From Byssothecium circinans (taxonomy: Eukaryota; Ascomycota; Dothideomycetes; Pleosporales; Massarinaceae), in the NCBI GenBank assembly GCA_010015675.1, contig ML976988.1, positions 1,086,780 to 1,150,779 of the forward strand: a stretch of DNA of 64,000 nucleotides. Reading direction: 5' to 3'. Of the stretch, positions 1 through 10,988 are shown one piece after another. The notes beneath the pieces were generated by a model, which saw nothing but the letters and a program-made list of their open reading frames with translations, searched no databases and was not told the DNA's origin. The position numbers and the translations under genes were made by a program. Positions within the stretch are counted from its first letter, which is position 1. Each line of letters starts with the position of its first letter.

Positions 1-797
<797 letters not shown>

Positions 798-1604
798 CAA
801 ACGACAACAAGGAAGCAAATGAACACAGAGACACGAACGCGACGATGAGCGTACAATACCATACGAGCATCTGGGAAGCATCGCTGAGTCTGGGGTATGG
901 AGTGTGGGTGCTTGGATTAAAAGGAGCGGCTGTGATGGCTTTTTCCCTGTTAACAAGAAAGTCGTCTTTATTCTTACTGGAAACTTGTGTGCTGTACGCA
1001 TTGGACGGAGTGTAGCGACGTCGGGGATGTTGTTGTTGGTGAGGTTGTCTTTTTGGATACCAGCGTTGGGACTACCTTGTTATCTACGTTTTGTCATTTT
1101 CAGTATGGGAGGGACAGTTCAACCTTTGCGGCGGCGGCGGGTCTTGGTGGGCAGTTTCCGAAGCTCCCCCTATCTTGTAGTTTTAGCGTCTTGTTGGCGT
1201 GTTTGCCACTTTTGTCCGTAGCATGTTGCATTCGAAGTTCTTGCTCGCTTGAGCTTTATTACTATTGTATCTTGACCAAGTCCTTGATAGCTAGCTGTGC
1301 ACTGTTCTTCATACGTGTTGCTTCTAGGTCATATACGAAGTGTGTACACTTTTACCATAGTTCATGATTGTATTGAAGGAGTAAGGTGATATTCGTCGAT
1401 TCGATCTAATAAGATATATTACGATGAATTCCCGTCATATACGCAAGCTATCCCCGATGCGGTGAGGTGAGTGTGCAACGACCGCAGTGCTTGCTGAGCA
1501 GAGCAGAACATCTCGCAGACCCATCCATGCACGCGACTCAAACTCCGCAAGAACCACAGACCCATCCAGAAATCCAGTCCGTCCAGCAAAAGAACCCTTA
1601 GGCC
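798..1604. other. Intergenic, 3' flanks of convergent genes
   Basis: This lies between the PKA stop and the end of the minus-strand gene ending at 1605. Several open frames exist but none has a recognisable protein signature or plausible splice structure. It probably holds the 3' UTRs of the two converging genes. I see no RNA gene here. Confidence 0.5.
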
Positions 1605-2984
1605 TCACCACCCCGCAAGCTCCATCTCCATAGTCGGACTACTACCATACCACGTCCCCTCAGTGTCCCAACTCGCCTTACTCGCCAAGCTCTCCTGGCT
1701 CTCTACACTATCCAAACTCTCCCTCCTCCCACTTCCCCACGAACTCTCACTACCCCTCCGACTCACCCTCCGACTCCGACTCCACCTCCCACCCACAACC
1801 CTAACCACACCGCCACCACCCCTGAACACGCCAACAACCCTCTCATACATACTCTTCCCTCCCAGTCCCTTCCCCTGCCCCGTCCCCGCCTCGTCAACAC
1901 CAGCATCGACATCAACACTACCCTCACTGCTATCCTCAGCCAACAGGCTCGGAAAACTGGTCAGCGAGCGAGTATTCCGCTTCTCTCGCTTCTCGCACTT
2001 CCTGAAGCGCGTGAGGCATGCCTGGCAGATCGCTGTCGTCTGGCCATCGGCACCTCCTTCTCGTGGGGTTCGGCGAGGGGCGAGGCGCTGGAACTGTGGT
2101 GTGTGGCAGGCCGGACAGGTTAGCACTGTGGGGGCGCGCATGGGCTCCGGTGTAGCGGGGATTTCCGGCTGGAGGTCGAGACACAGTGTGGGCTGCGCTT
2201 TGGCGGGCGGGAGGGTGAGGTTTGGGTTTGGGTTTGAGGTTCGGGAGGATGGGGGGGCTTGGGAGTGGGCGCGTCGGTTTGGGTGCGTTGGGTTGGTGGT
2301 CGTGGATGGTTGGACTTGCGGGGTGGTTGATGAGCGCTGCGGTGGCAGTTTTGGTGGGAGTTTGATGTGAGAGGGTTGGTGGTGGGCTGCGGCTTTTGGG
2401 GTACCGGTGTGTGGTTGGCGATTTCGTGAGCGTTGTTTGCGGTGGGCGAGGGGAGGGAGAGGTGGTGGTGTTGCTGCTGGCTTTGGGGCTCCTAGGTTGG
2501 GGAGGCTGGTGAGGGATTTTGAGGCTCGCATCTTGCTCTTGTTCTTGTTTCCTGTTGCCTTTGGTGGTTGGGGTTGGATATTGTCAAGAGAGAGCAAACG
2601 TGGGCTTTACACCACTGAAGTCGGTGACAAGCGAGATGTGCTGAAGATGGAGGGGTTCTTCTTCTGAACGTTGCGGTGAGGGTCAAAGAGAGCGGCGTGC
2701 TTCTCGTTCTGGAGGAGGCTTCGTCGCAGCGCAAGTCTTGTGTCCGCGTTGATGGCGATGGGGACGCGAGAATGGAGAAGGATGGAGACGAGGGACGACG
2801 AGTACTGGGAGAGAAGTCTTGCCTTTTTCTGATATTGTGCAAAGTCTTTCGGTGGTAGTGAGAGGGCTGTGTGTGTGAATGACGTCGTTCGCGCAAACGA
2901 CGACCGTGAACGGGAACGAGCGTACGAATGATTGGAGTGAAAGGAAAGCATCTGCTGTAGTTTCGAGACCGACTCTTGAGCCAT
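1605..2984 (-). CDS. Hypothetical low-complexity protein with paired CxxC motifs
   Basis: I do not recognise this protein. Two same-frame open stretches (2984-2610 and 2606-1605) are separated by one TAA at 2607-2609. A 54-bp intron at 2559-2612 (GTGTAA...AAAG, TTGAC-like branch) would remove the stop and keep frame, giving 441 aa. The N-terminal 124 residues are Ser/Arg-rich and include a KDFAQYQKKARLLSQ segment. The middle is Pro/Thr/Ser-rich and probably disordered. Around the centre of the second exon is CPACHTPQFQR...CQACLTRFRKC, which could bind one zinc ion. The C-terminus is Gly/Ser/Arg-rich with many SRR and ESL repeats that resemble phosphorylation sites. An in-frame ATG at 3170 could give a longer form. 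The 3' end converges with the PKA gene. The donor and acceptor are both weak, so the join is inference; two separate genes remain possible. Confidence 0.5.
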
Positions 2985-4226
2985 GCCGCTGCTTTGCAGT
3001 ATTCTGAAATAATAGAATGAGGGGTTTGGAAAGAGGAGGGGTTTTCTTAAACACGCGTATTGCAGATGTGAGTATCGGAAATGTGAAGATGTACGCGGAT
3101 TCAATGTTGGATCTGAGAACGTGACATGCCATATCGAGTCACTGTGGCCCACTAGACTAGAATTGAGCATGCTGAATGATAAACGTGTTAGAAATGAGTA
3201 TTAAAAGCGTGCTTCATTGCTGTACTTTGTGTGTGTGCCAGGGTAATGTGCTGTTCTTGCGTTGATAAGTGTGACGATGAGAATGCAATCGGAAGTGCGC
3301 TGGAGATGGACGATAGGCATGTCAGCGTTGCGGAGAGATGTACACAGACCAAAGCATGCAGCTACAGAGGACTTCAACATTAGCAAGCAATTCGAAAAGC
3401 ATGGAGGGCTAGGCACATACTGGCAAGCAAGTTGAGCTGGAGATCACTGCCGGGACTCGTCCTAACATGCCCATAAAACCTTGACTATATCCGAATTTGA
3501 ACAATCCCCCTGGCTGTTCCGTTGACATGGACTATGATCGTGGTCGTACCTAGAGGGTTACATTCCGCCTGTTGCGCTATTAGGCATTGAAACTCGACGG
3601 TTCCCAACAATAGCGGCTGGCGACAAGACAACCTAGTGAATTTCCTATCCAGAATATTCACGTTCGTGTCAATGCACTTGCTCTAGTACTTGCCTCCGCT
3701 AGTTGCAGATCCGCTATGTTCAAAGTCAGCTTCGATGGGTGTGGGCGGTCAGAGAACGGCCAAGGTCTGATCTGTTGCAGCGTAGGTTGGAACGGGTAGT
3801 GAGGTAGGTCGTGCCTTTCACTTTCGCTGCCCGAAGTCAGCCTGCTGTAAAGTGTAATGATTGGATCAATGGACAGTCTCTTCCCGTTCGCATCCCAAGA
3901 TCGTCTCGCATGCGGATATGTTGCCTGGCACACGCTTGAAGTCGACCTTAAATCCAAATCCCCGGATCTTTTGCTATGTGATCATACATCGTGAACTCCG
4001 GGACTGGTGTGTGATAGGAGGGTGCGACTGTTGCAAGCCGCTTTTGGTAATTGATAGGCACCATCTTGCGAACCGATATAGCGTACAGGTCTCACTGCGA
4101 TGAACTCACTGAGCAATGAACGGAGAAGCTCGGAGACATCAAAAATGTGTGGACAAATGGAGTCGATTTTTGGGCTGTGGTAGAAGAGGAGCCGAGCCAG
4201 ATCCGGTGTTGTGAAGAAACAGCTAC
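2985..4226. other. Intergenic region
   Basis: It holds only short, uncharacteristic open frames on either strand. The part next to 2985 is presumably the promoter of the minus-strand gene. No repeats, RNA genes or domain signatures were seen. Confidence 0.4.
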
Positions 4227-4712
4227 CTAGGTACCGGGTCGCTGGACAACTCCCTCAATACTACCTACTACCCGGAGGAATAGCAAACTAAAACGAATGC
4301 TGTTGTCCAGAGCATGTATTGGCTCCAGGGAAACCACCGCCATACTAAAGGGGGCCTCCATCCGATACAGAATTCCAATGCGGCGGCCAACGCCCAGTTG
4401 GTATTGGTCGCCATCAAGTTCATGCAGGTTGACAGTGGCGAAAGCTGCAGAAGCAGACGAACAGGGCGAAGCTGGCCGGATAGCGTGTGGGCAGCAAAAC
4501 CCTTTTTCATAAATCTGAGCAGAACGTGTCAAGGAGGCTGCTGCGTTGTTAATGTCCATGACATGGGCAAACCCAGCATCTAGCTCAGGCCGCAACCAGT
4601 CACGCACCCCCTGTGAGACAGTGTGCTGGACAAACTTATAGCTTCCTAACCCCAACACCGGGCTTACGCGTCCGGAAGGAAGAGACCGTGAGAGAGATAG
4701 CCGGCGTGCCAT
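4227..4712 (-). CDS. Doubtful small hypothetical ORF (161 aa)
   Basis: An ATG-initiated frame of 161 aa begins MARRLSLSRSLPSGR and ends with RVVGSIEGVVQRPGT. Nothing in it matches a family I know. The Arg/Ser-rich, acid-free start could be a mitochondrial presequence, but composition alone is weak evidence. It would be divergent from SSK1, whose ATG lies 370 bp away. Its longer extension upstream (to 5333) runs antisense through SSK1 coding sequence and is not believable. It may be spurious. Confidence 0.2.
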   Translation of the reverse strand: MARRLSLSRSLPSGRVSPVLGLGSYKFVQHTVSQGVRDWLRPELDAGFAHVMDINNAAASLTRSAQIYEKGFCCPHAIRPASPCSSASAAFATVNLHELDGDQYQLGVGRRIGILYRMEAPFSMAVVSLEPIHALDNSIRFSLLFLRVVGSIEGVVQRPGT

Positions 4713-5082
4713 GGTGTAGAAGTGGGGAATACTAAATAGATAGATATCGCAGGCGATTCGCATTACCGCGGCTATAGCTCGACATGGGGGCTTTTGCAAT
4801 CGAATTTCGAAATTTCGAACCCATCGCAAACAACAACACCGCCCGTGTGCAAGCTGTTTCTTCTCTATTACTATTGATTTGACCTCCATACGCTCTTTAG
4901 TCGCTTTTCTAGTCTCCTTTGTTTTGCACGACGTGGATGCTCCCACGCCCAGCCCGTCGCGTCGCCGATGCCCACCCAAGCGTCCAGGTAAACTTCGCAT
5001 CGCGACACGCTCCACATCCTCATTCGCAACGACGCGAGATTCTCTGCACGTCCCTGGCTGCTGCCGTCGCCGGCTGGATGCG

Positions 5083-7430
5083 ATGACGAGCATCAAAGCA
5101 CGTCTCAACAGCGCGCGGGCGAAGCTTCTGCGTCGTGAGAGTGCCACTAGTACCGTCACTGCAGGTTCGGCCGCCAGCGAGCGTGCACCAAAGAGCGCGA
5201 GCACGCGGAGCCTCCGGCCAAGTGTGTCCCTTTCAAAGTTGCCACGCTCCAACCGCTCAGAAGAAGACGGTGCTGACACTGGCACTGGCACTGGCACTGG
5301 CAGGCTGTCGAAGTCAGAGGTCTTGGCTAGCAATGGGGCCGGGACTAAGGCTGAGACGGAAAGAGATCATCAACAGAACACCACTGGCACCTTCGACAGT
5401 CCCGATAGCCATCAGGCCGGCGTCCGCAGCGCCTGCCCCGTCGTCACCCTCGAGGCCCCCACGCCTGTCCATGTCCCCGTCCAGCTACCCAGAATACAGT
5501 CGGACGACGTGCCTGCTATCGACAAGCCTTCCGATCCCGAACCGCCCGCAGAACTTCCCGCGCAGTCCACCACAAAAACCACAAAGCAGACACCACCCGG
5601 CTTGATACGGCGCCAGTCGCTGGTAGATCCTGTGAATGCGCGAGCTATCACTTTTCTCGACCCAGAGATCCTTTCGGCTGCCGTCGCTTCTGGGCTGCCG
5701 ACCGCGGCGAGCCATCTTGCCACGCCGTCCAACTTCAACTCCAGCATGCTTCATCGCAAGATTTGGGTGAAGCGCCCACATGCGTCCGCAACGTTGGTCC
5801 AGATAAGGGAGGATGACCTGGTGGACGATGTGCGGGAAATGATACTCCGAAAGTATGGCAATTCGCTTGGCAGAAGCTTCGATGCACCTGACATCTTGCT
5901 GCGCATCGTGCCGCGCGACAACAACAACACTGCTTCCAAGTCGCAGGACAGAGTACTGGGGCCTGAAGAGGAAATGTGCAGGACACTGGACGCATACTAT
6001 CCCGGCGGACAGTCAGTCAATGAGGCCTTGGTCATTGAGGTTCCCAAGCCGAGGACCCCCAAACCTTCCCCTAGGATACCGGTTTACTACGCCCACCACG
6101 ACGACTCGGCCACTCACCAGACCGAGTACTTCCCGCCGATGCCAATCGTCAGTTCTTCGCCCGCCGGCTTGACTGCTGTTGCGCATGAGACTCGAGCGAC
6201 CCTTGCTCATGCGCCTCATTCTATCGCAGTGCTTCAGTCAGGGCAGTTGCCTGCTCTGCCATCTCCAGGTAACAGCAGAAGGCCGCACAGTCTTCGGCCA
6301 AAGAATGCACGCCATAACACAGCGTCACCTACCACCTTGACGAGCGCTCCGCATTCCTCCACTTCTACCCGCATGCCCAACCGTCCACGCCAGGACTCCT
6401 CCGCTTCCGAATCCAAACACTCCGCTGCTACAAACGCCCCCATCCCCACTCCGCCTGCCCCTGTGGAACCATCTGCGCGGCAGAACTCAACGCCACCAAC
6501 ACCTCGCGTCTCTTCGCCACGGCCGGATAAGAAACGAAAGAAACAGAGAGCAGTGGAACCTCCAAGCTTGCCTGCAGGATTGTTGGATGGCTCAGTTCCG
6601 CCCATCAATGTGTTGATTGTGGAAGACAACATCATCAATTTGAGGGTTCTAGGGGCCTTTATGCAACGTCTCAAAGTGCGGTGGCAGAAGGCAATGGACG
6701 GACGGGAGGCAGTCACAAAATGGAGAACAGGCGGATTCCATTTGGTGCTCATGGACATCCAATTGCCTATAATGGATGGACTGGAGGCTACAAGAGAGAT
6801 CAGGCGGCTAGAAAGGGTCAACAGCATCGGTGTGTTTAGTTCAGGGAGCAGCGAAGCACCGAACAATCGGCTCGGGCTGGACAGCAATTATGGGAAAAAC
6901 ATCAAAGAGGACGACAAGCTTGGTGATAGGAGCCTTTTTAAGAGTCCGGTCATTATTGTGGCACTCACAGCCAGTTCGTTACAGAGCGACAGACACGAGG
7001 CTTTGGCCGCTGGCTGCAATGATTTCCTGACCAAGGTGAGTTCAGATCGAACCATATTGTGAACATCACTAATGCGTCTTTTCAGCCCGTCAACTTTGTT
7101 TGGCTCGAACGCAAGGTCAAGGAATGGGGCTGCATGCAGGCTCTCATCGACTTTGATGGTTGGCGAAAGTGGAAAGATTTCGCCGCCGATTCCGACTCTA
7201 CTTCCAAGACCTCCAAACTTACCATTCCCCCAAGGAAAGTCAAGAATAATATCAAGACGTCTCAAGCCGCGAACCAAGCCAATGGTGACGGATCGTCGAC
7301 TTCCAATGGGGTTGTCACGAAGCCTAAGGAAGAAGAAAAGAAGAGTAAGCGGAGGAGCATGGGCATCGTACCACCACCAGCACTCCCCGAGGAAGACACG
7401 GCTCCTGAAGTCGGGACGTCTGGGGGTTAG
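5083..7430 (+). CDS. SSK1: Response regulator Ssk1 (HOG pathway)
   Basis: Two exons, 5083-7035 and 7086-7430, with a 50-bp intron (GTGAGT...TTTCAG), give 765 aa. The long N-terminal half is Ser/Pro/Thr-rich and disordered. The receiver domain begins near residue 507 (INVLIVEDNIIN). Its acidic pair is E514/D515, the phospho-acceptor is D558 in LVLMDIQLPIMDG, the LTAS Thr is present, and the conserved Lys (K651) ends exon 1 in DFLTK. The receiver continues in exon 2 with PVNFVWLERKVKEWGCMQALIDF, the Ssk1-type C-terminus. In fungi Ssk1 is the output regulator of the Sln1/histidine-kinase-Ypd1 phosphorelay; its unphosphorylated form activates the Ssk2-type MAPKKK of the Hog1/Sak1 stress cascade. 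The start is the first in-frame ATG (MTSIKARLNS); the open frame upstream has only a TTG. A hexanucleotide repeat near 5276-5303 encodes a Thr-Gly run. Confidence 0.92.
5276..5303 (+). repeat. Hexanucleotide (ACTGGC) repeat inside SSK1
   Basis: About four and a half copies of ACTGGC encode alternating Thr-Gly in the disordered N-terminal region of Ssk1. Because the unit is six bases, copy-number changes would keep the frame and only lengthen or shorten the linker. Confidence 0.8.
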
Positions 7431-8111
7431 CTGCCTTTCCGACGAATCCGACAGATCATATTCCCCTGCTACAGTTCTTGATGTCTCCATTTCAATCCGA
7501 TTCTTCACTAATACTGGAAGGCGTCCAGTCCCTTCATACTTTCTCAATTCGCATTCCCCACTGGGCTGTAAATTGACATTTTGGGTTTCACGCATTTACT
7601 TGGGTTTGCATCAGCGGGGGTAGCCTTTCTCCTTCATTCAATACACACGGTCTGTAGCGTTTTGAGCGATTGGGTTTCGAGCACCGGTATTGCTCGTCGG
7701 ATTGGATTGTGTACGTCTAATATTCTAGTGAAGAACTTCTTTCGGTCATACATCATTTTCCGCCATGAGATACGCGGCATCATAGCTCTTCTAGCAGGAA
7801 AGGAAAGAGGGTTGAAGTGCACGTTGGGCGGTGTGCTGGGAAGGAAAAAGTTATCGATATGTGTGGAGTAATCATAATAGTTCGTTTGACGCCCAAAGGT
7901 GAATAATGTAGTCTTTACTTCATGACGCGGTGAGGTCTTGTGCGTTTGCCCAAAATTTAAACGGCAGTGACGCAATGTTTTGACCGCGATTGCCGTTGCT
8001 CGGCCAACCTCCCTGTACCCGCCCCGATCGGGTAAATCGCATACAATCCCGAATTTCGACGCACCTCTCATCTCGCAACTTAACCTCAACCCGCACTCGC
8101 TCGCGCTCCTC
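7431..8111. other. Intergenic: SSK1 3' flank and haspin promoter
   Basis: This 680-bp spacer lies between two co-directional genes. Short open frames read through it on both strands but carry no family signature. The last 130 bp are open in frame with haspin but lack an ATG before 8112. Confidence 0.5.
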
Positions 8112-10298
8112 ATGCCTCCAAAGCAGGTCTATGGTAGGCGTACGACAACCAAGTCAGTTACGACGTTCGCCAAATTCATCAGCCCGGATAAAGAGGTGTT
8201 CGTTGGAGAGCGGAGGAAAAACGCTGCGCGACCGGAGCAAACGCCTGCGAAAGATGAGATCGAAGCTATTGGCGATGGGCTCGTCGGTTTATGCCTAGGA
8301 AATGACAAGGAGAATAAAGAGGCGGAAAAGGATGAAGAGAGTGTGGTGAAAGTGCAGAAGAAGCGAGGACGACCGAGAAAGGATGGTGGGAAAGACGTGA
8401 GACGACCTGAGGTTGAGGACCTCGCCGCAGAAATGGAACTTCTTGGATTGAATGAGAAAAAGGCGGACAATTCGAATCAAAGGACGCAAAGAAAGAAGAA
8501 AACGCCGCGGAAAGCCTTCGGATCCATGGAGCATGTCAATGCGAAAAAGAAGAATAGGATACCGCGAGAGCAATCAAAAGAGGCGCAGAAACATGCAGAC
8601 GAGCAAACTGCGTTGCTAGAGCTAACTACACCGCTGCGAGACCGCAGACTTCAAGCGGTTGTTGTACCTAAGGCCCCCTCATCACCTGTAATGGCACGAT
8701 TACCGACCCCGGAGCTCACACCAGATGCCACGCCGGAGCCTGACGATATCTACACTACGTATGTCTCGCCACTACTGTCGCAGAGCTACGGCAAGAGAAT
8801 TATAACTTTCGAAGAATGGTCATCGGCTCTAGAACCGCATTTTCAGGTCTCAAAGATCGCAGAGGCGTCTTTCTCGGAAGTGTATCGCCTTTCATCTATT
8901 TCTACAACCTCCAGCACTAGCAACGAATCAGTCCTCAAGTTGGTAGGACTGAAGACACTGCCCGATGCCCCTTTACCAAGCCAATCTCAAGGTCGCAAAG
9001 TAAGGGACCCGTCACGTCAAGCCAAAGCCGACATGAAAGCTCGAAAGGAAAGGGATTTATGGAAGTCGCACGTAGCCGACGTACATTCAGAAGTCAAGCT
9101 CCTGCAGAACCTCAACCACATACCCGGCTTTACAAATTTCCGCGAAGTCACCGTGCTGCAAGGACGACCAACGGCCATGTTTGTGGATGCATGGAAAGCG
9201 TGGAATAAGTCGCGACCGAAGGGCAAAAAGAGCGAGTTTCCCGATCCGAGCAAGAAGACGAGCTATGATGATACTCAACTTTGGGCTGTCGTCGAGATGC
9301 AGGATGCCGGCACAGATTGCGAGAAGGTCATGGAAGCTGGCGGCATAAGTACCGTGTGGGAGGTGTGGGACGTCTTTTGGGGCGTCTGCTTGAGCGTAGC
9401 AAAGGCGGAGGAAGTATGCAAGTTCGAGCACCGCGACCTCCATCTAGAGAACATCTGCATACGCTCGTCACGATCACAGTCAGAGGATGATCTCACACGG
9501 CCAATCATTCAGGACCCGTTGAGGAGGAAACTAGGCTTCACAGGTCTCGACACAACCGTCATCGACTACACTCTTTCCCGAGCTGAGGTCTCCCCATTCA
9601 AACCATCCGATGATCACTCGTTACTCCTGACTCCACGATTAACACCCTCCTCTTCCGCCACTCCTCCGCCAACGGAGCCGGAGGTCGCATACCTCGACTT
9701 AGACAAAGACATGGGTCTCTTCAACGGCGACGCAAGCGAAGAGTACCAATACGAAATCTACCGCTACATGCGCGGAGTAGCCGTCTACAACGACCCTCTC
9801 CAAACCTCGCCTCCAACGCCCATCTCCATTGATACAAATACACCACGTCGCTCTCCCCGAAAACAAGCCCAAGTAACCACCTTCGACGACTTCAGGAACC
9901 CCGAACTTCCACCTTCATCTCATCCCCGCCGCTCCCCTCGCAAGAGCATGACAGGAATCTCCTACGCCCCGCCCTCCGATATCTGGAGGTCCTTCCACCC
10001 CAAAACAAACCTCGTATGGGCGCACTTCATCCTTTTCAAACTGCTCGAGCACCTCGAGGGTGGCGAGCCCACGGCCCTCACCCCAAAACAGGTTATGCGG
10101 AACGTGGCGGCGAAACCTGAGGAGACGGCAAAAGTGGTTAGGAAAGCGACGAGATTGTTTAGCGTTTTGGAGAAGGTGGCAGGGATGCTGGAGCCGAGGG
10201 TGTTGGGGAGCGATGGGGCTCTGGGGAGTGTGAAGGAGTTGGTTGTTTTGGCGTTGGAGGAGCGGTGGTTGAGGGTTGGGGATGTTGCGGGTGGATAG
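8112..10298 (+). CDS. Haspin-type serine/threonine kinase
   Basis: A single exon encodes 728 aa, starting at the first in-frame ATG (MPPKQVYGRR). The N-terminal 230 residues are basic and disordered, with an AT-hook-like KKRGRPRKDG. The divergent kinase domain runs from about residue 245 to the end. The catalytic loop is FEHRDLHLENI with D442. The DFG position reads VIDYTLSR (D485-Y-T), the DYT triplet that distinguishes haspins from ordinary kinases. It is followed by LDKDMGLFNGD and EYQYEIYRYMR, also haspin features. Haspins phosphorylate histone H3 at Thr3 to recruit the chromosomal passenger complex to centromeres in mitosis. The C-lobe carries a Pro/Ser-rich insertion with repeated RRSPRK motifs (about residues 575-615), plausible CDK or chromatin-binding sites. 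It lies downstream of SSK1 on the same strand with its own promoter. Confidence 0.9.
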   Translation: MPPKQVYGRRTTTKSVTTFAKFISPDKEVFVGERRKNAARPEQTPAKDEIEAIGDGLVGLCLGNDKENKEAEKDEESVVKVQKKRGRPRKDGGKDVRRPEVEDLAAEMELLGLNEKKADNSNQRTQRKKKTPRKAFGSMEHVNAKKKNRIPREQSKEAQKHADEQTALLELTTPLRDRRLQAVVVPKAPSSPVMARLPTPELTPDATPEPDDIYTTYVSPLLSQSYGKRIITFEEWSSALEPHFQVSKIAEASFSEVYRLSSISTTSSTSNESVLKLVGLKTLPDAPLPSQSQGRKVRDPSRQAKADMKARKERDLWKSHVADVHSEVKLLQNLNHIPGFTNFREVTVLQGRPTAMFVDAWKAWNKSRPKGKKSEFPDPSKKTSYDDTQLWAVVEMQDAGTDCEKVMEAGGISTVWEVWDVFWGVCLSVAKAEEVCKFEHRDLHLENICIRSSRSQSEDDLTRPIIQDPLRRKLGFTGLDTTVIDYTLSRAEVSPFKPSDDHSLLLTPRLTPSSSATPPPTEPEVAYLDLDKDMGLFNGDASEEYQYEIYRYMRGVAVYNDPLQTSPPTPISIDTNTPRRSPRKQAQVTTFDDFRNPELPPSSHPRRSPRKSMTGISYAPPSDIWRSFHPKTNLVWAHFILFKLLEHLEGGEPTALTPKQVMRNVAAKPEETAKVVRKATRLFSVLEKVAGMLEPRVLGSDGALGSVKELVVLALEERWLRVGDVAGG

Positions 10299-10300
10299 GG

Positions 10301-10329
10301 TTGAGCTTGAGCTTGAGCTTCAGCTTGAG
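10301..10329. repeat. (TTGAGC)n hexanucleotide repeat
   Basis: Just after the haspin stop there are about four and a half copies of TTGAGC, the fourth with one substitution (TTCAGC). It lies in the presumed 3' UTR. Confidence 0.8.
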
Positions 10330-10559
10330 GTCTGGATGAAGGCATTGCATGGTGTTGGTTTTGGTTGTTTTTTAGCATAGTCGGCGTGTTTGGTCGTCGT
10401 TGTGTTTTTCAGCATAGCCATGTTCAGACCTTCCTTCCTTTTCGGTGCATTCTTAGCAGCATGGTTGACTATAGAGTGTATGTCTTCGTTTGCAAACTTT
10501 CCCATAAGTTGGACACTGATGCACTCGCCGTGAAAGATATAAATACTAGCTTTCTGGAT

Positions 10560-10579
10560 GGGGGGGGGGGGGGGGGGGG
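10560..10579 (+). repeat. Poly-G tract
   Basis: An uninterrupted run of 20 G on the plus strand. Such tracts can form G-quadruplex structures and are prone to slippage and to sequencing-length errors. Confidence 0.9.
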
Positions 10580-10648
10580 AAGAAAGCAACTCCCACAAGC
10601 AAGCTTTCACGGGCATTTCACCACCAAAACTTCCCCTACACACGTAAA

Positions 10649-10687
10649 CGTCCACGTCCACGTCCACGTCCACGTCCACGTCCACGT
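10649..10687. repeat. (CGTCCA)n hexanucleotide repeat
   Basis: Six and a half perfect copies of CGTCCA. It creates an artefactual Val-Asp or Val-His open frame on either strand, which I do not regard as coding. Confidence 0.9.
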
Positions 10688-10969
10688 AAGCCCCACGCTT
10701 ACCTTCCCACATATATACCCCAAGGAGAGGGAGAATATTTCAAAGCCCCAGAAGCCCACCACATCTACCCGTAGCACCACTTACCTGATCACGTCACACC
10801 TAAACATGCAGACTCATACGCAGATCGGCGTACTACAACGGGGGCTGCTTACATCCGTACAACTTTTTCCCAGGCATACCCACGGCTCGTACAAGACGAA
10901 GGGCGGGGCAACACCGCTGCGTTGCGTGTAAGAATGACGCCTGTCGTGCTGCCGAGCTGTGTGCGATGG

Positions 10970-10988
10970 TGCGTGCGTGCGTGCGTGC
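10970..10988. repeat. (TGCG)n tetranucleotide repeat
   Basis: Nearly five perfect copies of TGCG in intergenic DNA, flanked by further GTG-rich sequence. Confidence 0.75.

Noticed and set aside
4713..5333. Minus-strand open frame extending upstream of 4712
   Set aside because: It is antisense to the Ssk1 N-terminal coding exon and opened by composition; no family content.
10320..10712. Minus-strand frame with Val-Asp repeats and overlapping plus-strand frame with Val-His repeats
   Set aside because: Both are products of the CGTCCA microsatellite and the poly-G tract.
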